From Myxococcales bacterium UBA5297 (lineage in GTDB: Bacteria > Myxococcota > Myxococcia > Myxococcales > UBA5297), in assembly GCA_002408385.1 (NCBI GenBank), contig DHSB01000109.1:4496-31322 (forward strand): a stretch of DNA of 26,827 bases, given 5' to 3'. Shown here piece after piece: positions 7,504-12,721 of the stretch. Below the pieces are notes generated by a model. It saw nothing but the letters and a program-made list of their open reading frames with translations, was not told the DNA's origin and did not search any database. Positions within the stretch are counted from its first letter, which is position 1. The number at the start of each line of letters is the position of its first letter. Made by a program: the position numbers and the translations under genes.

Positions 7504-7521
7504 GTTAAGGTAAGGCTTAAC
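7504..7521. promoter_or_regulatory. palindromic operator candidate of the TAC operon
   Basis: GTTAAG (7504-7509) and CTTAAC (7516-7521) are perfect inverted half-sites separated by 6 bp. The palindrome ends 8 bp before the proposed toxin start codon. Spacing and position fit a dimeric Xre-type repressor such as the HigA-like antitoxin. AT content here is higher than the surroundings. No clear -10 and -35 pair was found, but TTGCCA lies a little upstream at 7532-7527 on the minus strand and the palindrome would overlap a core promoter. Confidence 0.5.
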
Positions 7522-7561
7522 TCCTTGGCAACAAGTTTTCCTCCTTCTGCGACCGGGCGAG

Positions 7562-7602
7562 GTCTCGGCCGCCCGCGGGAGGCGGAGGGCGGCCGCCGAG
7601 AC
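7562..7602. other. inverted repeat in the TAC / 7809-gene divergent gap
   Basis: GTCTCGGC (7562-7569) pairs with GCCGAGAC (7595-7602), and an inner GCCC/GGGC extends the stem. It lies in the 312-bp gap (7497-7808) between divergent genes. The rest of that gap is GC-rich sequence with no gene or recognisable promoter. The role of the hairpin is unknown. Confidence 0.4.
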
Positions 7603-7808
7603 GGCGGCGCTCCCTTCCTCGCGTGCGCGGCTCTCGCCCGCGCACCCTCCGAGTCGGCGGCGCCCCCAGCCTCCGGCGCCGCTTCCACCCCCGACTGTCC
7701 GATACCGGCCACTGCCCGTGGAGCTGCTTACGAAACTCTATCCCCCAAGAATCCGCGCGCCGATGCTGCCTTGCGTTGGTCACCCCAAAACCCGTCAAGG
7801 AGGCAGTC

Positions 7809-8582
7809 ATGGCCAAGAAGAGCTCGAACACCTGCCGCTTCACCGTCCGCGTCAGCTCCCGCCGCATCCTCGCCAAGAAGCTGCAGGAGGCGCTCTACGC
7901 CGACCGCATCGCCCGCTGCGGCCTGCTCGCCAGCGACCTGGCCGAGATCCACACCCAGGGCGAGCTCGCCGAGCGCTACGACCGCGAGCAGCACGCCGAC
8001 CTCGCCGAACAGCGCTCGGCCCTCGGCTCCTCGGCGATCAAGTGGCAGGCGGTCGTCGAGGAGGACGACGCGCTGCGCAGCCGGCTGCCGGCGGTGACCC
8101 GCGACCTCCAGGCCAACCCGGAGACGGCGAGCCAGGCCGCCTGGCTCACCAGCGTCAGCTTCGAGCGCTATCGCTTGCGCCCGGTCACCTCGACCTCGGG
8201 GCCGGCGCAGGCCGACGACGGCGACACCGCCACCTCGCCGGAGTCGGCGCCGCAGCGCGAGCGGGTCGCGCGCAACGACCGGCTGAGCAACGCCCAGGCG
8301 ATCTCGCACTTCTCCAAGGCGCTGCTCGAGTCGCCGCGCGCGCCCATCGTCGCCGCGCTCGAGGCCCGCGGCTTCACTCGGGAGAGGCTCGTCGCCCTCG
8401 GCAGCAACGCCGATGCCCAGGTCGCCATCCTCGGCGCGGTCAGGCTCAGCGCCCCCGAGGCGGGCAGGCTCGAGTCCGAGGCGGTCGCGGCCCAGAAGGC
8501 GGCCTGGGAGTCCTGCAAGCGGATGATTCGCGCCGCGGTCGCCGGCGACCCGGAGCTCGAGCGGATGTACGCGGCCTGCTGA
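7809..8582 (+). CDS. hypothetical protein, predicted helical and cytoplasmic
   Basis: This 257-residue protein starts MAKKSSNTCRFTVRVSSRRI. The ATG has an ideal AAGGAGG 7 nt upstream, and codon use is typical of the host (strong G/C at third positions). No signal peptide or membrane segment is seen. The N-terminal 45 residues are basic. The central part (about 45-115) is charged and helical, residues 125-160 form a Thr/Ser/Pro/Asp linker, and the C-terminal 95 residues are again Ala- and Glu-rich helices. I do not recognise the family. It is probably monocistronic, ending in the terminator at 8613-8660. Codon usage and the ribosome-binding site make it a real gene despite the many overlapping frames around it. 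Confidence 0.8.
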   Translation: MAKKSSNTCRFTVRVSSRRILAKKLQEALYADRIARCGLLASDLAEIHTQGELAERYDREQHADLAEQRSALGSSAIKWQAVVEEDDALRSRLPAVTRDLQANPETASQAAWLTSVSFERYRLRPVTSTSGPAQADDGDTATSPESAPQRERVARNDRLSNAQAISHFSKALLESPRAPIVAALEARGFTRERLVALGSNADAQVAILGAVRLSAPEAGRLESEAVAAQKAAWESCKRMIRAAVAGDPELERMYAAC

Positions 8583-8612
8583 CGCGCTGACGGCTCGGCG
8601 CAATCTCCAATC

Positions 8613-8660
8613 GCGCGTTGCCCCCGGCCCCCCGCGCCGGAGGCAACGCGCTTCTGTTTG
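8613..8660 (+). terminator. rho-independent-type terminator after the 7809-8582 gene
   Basis: GCGCGTTGCC (8613-8622) pairs perfectly with GGCAACGCGC (8642-8651), with an inner CCGG/CCGG pairing inside the loop. The stem is followed by TTCTGTTT. It begins 31 nt after the stop codon. Confidence 0.7.
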
Positions 8661-8783
8661 CGGGTCGGCGGCGAGTGCGCCCCGCACGTTTCGGCGGACG
8701 CGGTGCCTCGGCCTGGGGCCGGTAGCAGAGAGCGCGGAGGAGGAGTTGGCGACGACCGTGGTGGGAGCCGCCCGCGTCCACGG

Positions 8784-8957
8784 GGTATCGCCGCCCGCTC
8801 GAGGCCGGTGGACGGATGCGCGGGGCGAAGATCGATTTCTCGTCTGGATGAAGTGCGGCCGGCGCCGAAGGGTATCGCCGCCGCCAAAGGCCCGCGCGCG
8901 GATGGGCAGGGTAGGGATCGCGATCTCGTCTGGAGGAGTTTTGCCGCCGAGACGAGG
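8784..8957. repeat. imperfect 87-bp tandem repeat (2 copies plus a trace)
   Basis: GGTATCGCCGCC begins at 8784 and again at 8871. Within each unit the segment CTCGTCTGGA recurs about 55-60 bp later, giving two diverged copies of about 87 bp. The start of a third unit (GGGATCGCCGG, from 8965) leads into the 44-bp repeats. No convincing coding capacity is present in the 710-bp gap 8583-9292, although frames stay open because of the high G+C. Confidence 0.5.
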
Positions 8958-8974
8958 GTGCGCGGGATCGCCGG

Positions 8975-9093
8975 ATATGGTCGAGCCCCTTTCGGGGTGC
9001 CTGTCACCGGAGCGCCAAATATGGTCGAGCCCCTTTCGGGGTGCCTGTCACGGGACCGCAGAACATGGTCGAGCCCCTTTCGGGGTGCCTGTC
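8975..9093. repeat. three direct repeats with 44-bp period, each carrying two small hairpins
   Basis: Copies start at 8975, 9019 and 9063. Each has an almost identical 31-nt block (A-T/C-ATGGTCGAGCCCCTTTC, then GGGGTGCCTGTC) followed by 12-13 variable bases. The block contains the stem CCCC-TTT(C)-GGGG and the half-palindrome GGTGCCTGTCACC, complete in copy 1. The latter resembles GGTGCCTGTCACC-type REP sequences that accompany REP-associated tyrosine transposases in other genomes. The variable part is too short for CRISPR spacers and no cas gene is present. Confidence 0.8.
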
Positions 9094-9237
9094 GCGCGGT
9101 CAAAACGTCCCAATTCGGGGGCCCGATCTGCTCGGAGACCGTGGCCGGAGCCGCGGTCGGCGGGCTGGGGGAACGCCTGGGGACCTCGGGGCTCGTATTG
9201 CGAGGCGCCCGCGCTCGTTCGCCGACAGTTAACCGGC

Positions 9238-9257
9238 CGATACCCCCGCGGGTATCG
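9238..9257. promoter_or_regulatory. operator-like palindrome upstream of the Spy/ZraP-like gene
   Basis: CGATACCC (9238-9245) and GGGTATCG (9250-9257) form perfect 8-bp inverted arms around CCGC, ending 35 nt before the start codon at 9293. The shape (ATACCC, G/C core, GGGTAT) resembles operators of CsoR/RcnR-family metal sensors, which would suit a metal-stress gene; that link is inference. The half-site GGGTATCGCC also occurs in the 87-bp repeats at 8783 and 8870. Confidence 0.45.
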
Positions 9258-9292
9258 CCCTGCGAACTCACCGAGAAAGGACGGAGGAAACC

Positions 9293-9775
9293 ATGAAGCG
9301 AGGACTCATCGCAGTAGCCCTGACCGTCGCGCTCGCCATTCCCTTGGCCGCCCAGGCGAAGGGGCACCGTCGAGGACACTCTGGCCGCGGAGAAGGCCGC
9401 GGGATCGCCTCGCTCGACCTGACCCCCGAGCAGCGCGAGCGTTTCAAGGCCCTGCGCAACGAGCTGGCGGAGCGGACCGCGCCGGTACGCGAGCAGGTCC
9501 AGGCCAAGAAGGCCGAGCTGCAAGTGCTCTGGTCGGCCGAGGTCCCGGAGCGCAACGCCATCTTGGCGAAGCAGGAGGAGATCCAGCGACTGCGCAGCGA
9601 GCTGCGCGTCGCGCGGGTCGACCATCGGCTGACGGCGCTGAAGATGCTGACGCCGGAGCAGCGGGCCGAGCTGAACAAGCGGATGGCCGACCGGCCCAAG
9701 CACCAGCGCCATGGCAAGCACGGCCGCGGCTTCGGCCCGGGTGACGGCTCGGGCGAATGCAGGATGGGGCAGTAG
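9293..9775 (+). CDS. Spy/CpxP/ZraP-like periplasmic protein with LTxxQ motifs
   Basis: This 160-residue exported protein has the signal peptide MKRGLIAVALTVALAIPLAA followed by QA and a cleavage site. The mature part opens with a His/Arg/Gly-rich stretch (KGHRRGHSGRGEGRG). Two LTPEQ motifs are at residues 43-47 and 119-123, the hallmark of the Spy/CpxP/ZraP/CnrR group, separated by long charged helices that should form the family's hairpin-like dimer. The C-terminus is again His-rich (KHQRHGKHGRGF) and contains one Cys. Such proteins act as envelope chaperones or metal (Zn, Ni, Cu) responders. GGAGG precedes the ATG. An operator-like palindrome is 35 nt upstream and a strong terminator follows. 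It is about the usual family length. Which stress it serves is not shown. Confidence 0.8.
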   Translation: MKRGLIAVALTVALAIPLAAQAKGHRRGHSGRGEGRGIASLDLTPEQRERFKALRNELAERTAPVREQVQAKKAELQVLWSAEVPERNAILAKQEEIQRLRSELRVARVDHRLTALKMLTPEQRAELNKRMADRPKHQRHGKHGRGFGPGDGSGECRMGQ

Positions 9776-9785
9776 CAGGGTGAAT

Positions 9786-9829
9786 GACCGCCCGGCGGCT
9801 CCTCGTGGGCCGTCGGGCGGTCTGCGTTT
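9786..9829 (+). terminator. hairpin terminator between convergent genes
   Basis: GACCGCCCG (9786-9794) pairs with CGGGCGGTC (9814-9822), extended inside by CGGC/GCCG, and is followed by TGCGTTT. It starts 11 nt after the Spy-like stop codon and may also stop the convergent gene ending at 9844. Confidence 0.7.
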
Positions 9830-9843
9830 CGCGAGCAGCTTCG

Positions 9844-10470
9844 CTATTGCTGGGCGGGCTGCTGCTGCTGCTGTTGTTGTTGCTGCATGCGCTGCTCGGC
9901 CTGCTGCATCTGGAGGCCCATCGCCTCCCACTGGCTGCCGAGCGCGCGCGCCAGGCTCTGAACCTCTTCGGCTTGCTGGCGCTGCTTGGCGTTGAAGCGG
10001 ATGACCGCGCCCTCGCGCGTGTTCTCGACCTCGATGTCGGCTATCTGCCCGAGCCGTGGGCCAAAGCCCATCGGTCCCATCATCATCATTCCGCCGCGCA
10101 TGCCCTGGCGCATCGGGCAGCTCGGGCAGGGACAGGCTTGTTGCTGGTCGCCCGCACCGCCGACGCCCGGCTGCCCGTCTGGCGGCAGGGTCTGGTCGGC
10201 CGGCTGCTGCTGGGGCATCGGCTGCTGGTCGCCCGGGGCGCCGACGCCCGGCTGCCCGTCTGGCGGCAGGGTCTGGTCGGCCGGCTGCTGCTGGGGCACC
10301 GGCTGTTGGTCGCCCGGGGCGCCGACGCCCGGCTGTTGAGGCTGCGGCACCGCTTGATCCCCGGGTTGCTCGGGGACCGTCTGCATCTGGGGTTGTTGGA
10401 CCTCGTCCTGCGCGTATGACGGCGCGCCGCAGAACAGCAGCGCGAGCGCGCTCGCGAACACGAGCCTCAT
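9844..10470 (-). CDS. secreted Pro/Gln-rich repeat protein with a Cys/Met cluster
   Basis: This 208-residue protein has the signal peptide MRLVFASALALLFCGAPSYA, cleaved before QDEV. A 27-residue unit beginning QPGVGAPGDQQP and ending DQTLPPDG occurs at residues 46-72 and 73-99, and a third copy breaks off after about 10 residues. Next comes a dense cluster ACPCPSCPMRQGM then RGGMMMMGPMGFGP (residues 112-138), rich in Cys and Met as in thiol/thioether copper- or silver-binding segments. The C-terminal 70 residues are helical (IADIEVENTREGAVIRFNAK) and end in a poly-Gln run. GGGAGGGAAG precedes the ATG at 10470. The protein was not matched to a family. It converges on the Spy-like gene, and metal binding is a hypothesis from composition only. 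Confidence 0.7.
   Translation of the reverse strand: MRLVFASALALLFCGAPSYAQDEVQQPQMQTVPEQPGDQAVPQPQQPGVGAPGDQQPVPQQQPADQTLPPDGQPGVGAPGDQQPMPQQQPADQTLPPDGQPGVGGAGDQQQACPCPSCPMRQGMRGGMMMMGPMGFGPRLGQIADIEVENTREGAVIRFNAKQRQQAEEVQSLARALGSQWEAMGLQMQQAEQRMQQQQQQQQQPAQQ
10141..10334. repeat. 81-bp in-frame tandem repeat within the Pro/Gln-rich gene
   Basis: The segment CGCCGACGCCCGGCTG starts at 10158, 10239 and 10320, an exact 81-bp period, with nearly identical sequence between. It encodes the 27-residue protein repeat. The low divergence indicates recent duplication, so copy number probably varies between strains. Confidence 0.85.
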
Positions 10471-10603
10471 GCTTCCCTCCCTTGGCCCCCGGTCGGGGCT
10501 CACCCATCGGGTACAGGTTGAAACTAAGGTGCGCTGTGTCGGGATGCGCCAATGCTCCGAGGGTGTGGGGAGGGGGCGGGCGAGCCGGCCCTCGTGGTCG
10601 ATA

Positions 10604-10714
10604 GACGGGCGGATTGCCGTGCGCTCCTGGCGCATCACGCACCCTGCTCGGTTTGACGACCGGCGCATTGCAATTCGCCCCTGCCGACGCGGCCGACGGG
10701 CGCATCGCCATCCA
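10604..10714. repeat. three degenerate 20-bp direct repeats upstream of the sensor kinase
   Basis: GACGGGCGGATTGCCGTGCG at 10604, GACCGGCGCATTGCAATTCG at 10658 and GACGGGCGCATCGCCATCCA at 10695 agree at most positions. They lie in the 299-bp gap between the divergent Pro/Gln-rich gene and the kinase gene, 56 to 166 bp before the kinase start. They could be regulator sites or decayed repeat DNA. Spacing is 54 and 37 bp, so they are neither regular nor in one reading frame. Confidence 0.4.
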
Positions 10715-10769
10715 TGAGGGAAGGAAATCTCCGCGAGGCGCGTTTTCCCGGACCCGAGGGCGCGCCTGG

Positions 10770-12293
10770 ATGACGGACAGCGAGACGACGACAGCGAAGG
10801 AGGGCCTCTTCGGAAGGCTCAGCCTTCGAGGGTTCGTGCTGTTGGCGGCCGGAATCTCCTCGGCGCTCGCGCTGGCGGCGGTGATCACCCTGGTCGGCTA
10901 CGTGGGTCACTTCCGGCATCTGAACCACGGCATGAGCCAGGCCATCGAGCGCGTCCGGGCGGCCGAGCACATCCAGGCCGACCTGCTGCGCTACCACCAG
11001 CGCGCCGGCTTGAGCCTGCTCGCCAGTCCCGAGGCGAAGCGGGCGCGGCTGCGCGACACCAAGAGCTTCGAGCGCAGGCTGCAGCGCAACGTCGAGCTGA
11101 CGCACCGCGGCTCGCTTGGAGAGTCGGAGGCGCGCGCGCTCGAGAAGGTCGAGCGCGCGCTCGTGAACTACCTGGCCGTCTACGGGCAGGTCGAGAGGAC
11201 GGCCGAGGTCTCGCCGCTGCTCGCCCTGCGCGACCTGAACGAGGCCTACGACCTCGCCTTCTCGGCGACCGACCGGCTCATCGACCTCGATCTCGCGCTC
11301 TCGGCCGAGGCGCACGAGCAGGCCCAGTTCGGGCACGCCGCGGCCATCACCGCGCTGACCATCCTCTTGCTGCTGATGGCCACGCTCGCAGTGGTCATCC
11401 GCGCCGAGCGCGCGTACGTCTTCCGGCCGTTGCTCTCCTTGAAGAGGGCGATGCTCCAGTTTGCCCAGGGGCGCCACCGGCCGGCGCCCGAGGCGGGCAC
11501 CCGCGACCTTCGGGAGATCACCCGCTCTTTCAACGAGATGGCGGGCGCTCTGGCGCGCAACCGCGAGGCGCAGCTTCGCTACCTGAGCGGCGTCGCGCAC
11601 GACCTGCGCAACCCGCTCACCGCGCTCAAGGGCGCGGCCCGGCTCTTCGCCCCGGGGCGTTCGGCGCCGACCGAGCAGCGCGCCCGCGAGCTCTCCGCGC
11701 TCCTCCTGCGGCAGGTCGAGCGGCTCGACCGGATGGTCGGCGATCTCCTCGACTCGACGCGCATCGAGGCCGGCACGCTCGAGCTGAGGCGCGAGCCGGC
11801 AGATCTTCGCGCGCTGGCCGCCGAGGCGGTCGAGCTGTTCGGCAGCTCGTCGGAGCACCACCGGATCGAGCTGACCGCGCCCGAGCGCCTGCCCGCCTCG
11901 GTCGACCCGCTGCGGGTCTCGCAGGTGCTCAACAACCTGCTGAGCAACGCCATCAAGTACTCGCCGGACGGAGGCATGGTGCGGGTCGCGCTCGCGCGCG
12001 ACGCGAGCGCGGCGCGCATCCGGATCTCGGACCCGGGGATAGGCATCCCGGCCGAGGAGCTGGACACCATCTTCCAGCCGTTTCGCCGCTCGAGCACCGC
12101 GCCCGAGGGGATTCCGGGCGTCGGGTTGGGGCTGTCGGTCACCCGGCGCATCGTCGAGGCGCACGGCGGGCGGATCACCGTCGAGAGCAGCAAAGGGCAG
12201 GGCAGCGTCTTCACGGTGACCTTCCCGATCGACGTGGCGCGGCCCGGGGCGCACGCGGTCGATCTCTCGAAGCCTCTCCCTGAGCCGTGTTGA
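10770..12293 (+). CDS. membrane sensor histidine kinase
   Basis: This 507-residue kinase starts MTDSETTTAKEGLFGRLSLR. One membrane helix spans about residues 20-45 and a second about 190-212; the roughly 145 residues between form a helical sensor domain of the four-helix type (Leu/Arg/Glu-rich, no Cys). A HAMP-like linker (about 213-265) leads to the HisKA box YLSGVAHDLRNPLTALKG with phospho-acceptor H277. The N box NNLLSNAIKYSPD begins near 388, G1 DPGIGI is at 421-426, F-box 'IFQPFRRS' follows, and G2 GVGLGL is at 450-455. All catalytic boxes are intact. No response regulator gene is adjacent. The ATG is preceded by GAGGG at suitable distance; an open frame extends upstream but lacks codon bias. 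The signal sensed is unknown. The divergent Cys/Met-rich gene and the Spy-like gene suggest envelope or metal stress as one guess. Confidence 0.9.
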   Translation: MTDSETTTAKEGLFGRLSLRGFVLLAAGISSALALAAVITLVGYVGHFRHLNHGMSQAIERVRAAEHIQADLLRYHQRAGLSLLASPEAKRARLRDTKSFERRLQRNVELTHRGSLGESEARALEKVERALVNYLAVYGQVERTAEVSPLLALRDLNEAYDLAFSATDRLIDLDLALSAEAHEQAQFGHAAAITALTILLLLMATLAVVIRAERAYVFRPLLSLKRAMLQFAQGRHRPAPEAGTRDLREITRSFNEMAGALARNREAQLRYLSGVAHDLRNPLTALKGAARLFAPGRSAPTEQRARELSALLLRQVERLDRMVGDLLDSTRIEAGTLELRREPADLRALAAEAVELFGSSSEHHRIELTAPERLPASVDPLRVSQVLNNLLSNAIKYSPDGGMVRVALARDASAARIRISDPGIGIPAEELDTIFQPFRRSSTAPEGIPGVGLGLSVTRRIVEAHGGRITVESSKGQGSVFTVTFPIDVARPGAHAVDLSKPLPEPC

Positions 12294-12442
12294 GCCAAGG
12301 CGGGCGACGGCCCGCTGCTCGGCGGGTCTCTCCGGCGCGACGGCACGATGGCTGAGCCCGCGGCTGCCGGGGGCAAGGCTCCGATCGGCAGCTCTCCCGG
12401 GAACGACCGGCAATCGCCATCGACCCGCGCTGAGCGGCGGCG

Positions 12443-12552
12443 CAGCCTCCGGCTACCGAGCGAAGCGTCGGGACACGCGCACGGAGCGAATACGACCCGG
12501 AGATGAAGCTCGAAGCCTCCGGCTACCGACCGAAGCTTCCGGCATCGCGCAC
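12443..12552. repeat. two imperfect 40-bp direct repeats, 70 bp apart
   Basis: AGCCTCCGGCTACCGA begins near 12444 and again near 12514, and the match extends over about 40 bp (12443-12482 and 12513-12552). Both copies contain CGAAGC and end in a CGCGCA-like segment. They lie in the 428-bp gap 12294-12721, which otherwise shows GC-rich sequence without a convincing gene, promoter or terminator. Confidence 0.55.
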
Positions 12553-12721
12553 CCTTCCGCGAGGCAACTCCGCGGCAGGCCGGTCCAAGCGAAACGGCCG
12601 CAGGCTCTGCGCGGCGCCAAACGATCTTCGGCGAGGCCTCCCGGGTCCTTCCACAAGCCCGTCGCGCCTTGCGACCTACCGTCTCGCTTGGCAGAGTGGC
12701 CCGCCCGTTCGGTGTCCGACA

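Noticed and set aside
8975..9093. CRISPR array
   Set aside because: The repeats have only 12-13 bp between them, there are three units and no cas gene. Spacers of normal size are absent.
8658..9296. 212-residue open frame on the plus strand across the repeat-rich gap
   Set aside because: Its sequence is made of the 87-bp and 44-bp repeats and is Arg/Gly/Pro-rich, with no ribosome-binding site or domain.
8168..10888. 906-residue open frame on the minus strand
   Set aside because: It is antisense to the 7809 gene and the Spy-like gene and crosses repeats. It has no family features and exists because stops are rare at this G+C.
10635..12413. 592-residue minus-strand open frame opposite the sensor kinase
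   Set aside because: It is a mirror of the kinase gene, whose catalytic boxes are complete on the plus strand.
12503..12721. N-terminal extension of the S-T-THEP1 fusion to 12503
   Set aside because: The extra 73 residues come from repeat DNA, show no codon bias and contain no membrane or domain feature. The ATG at 12722 is placed just before the first helix.
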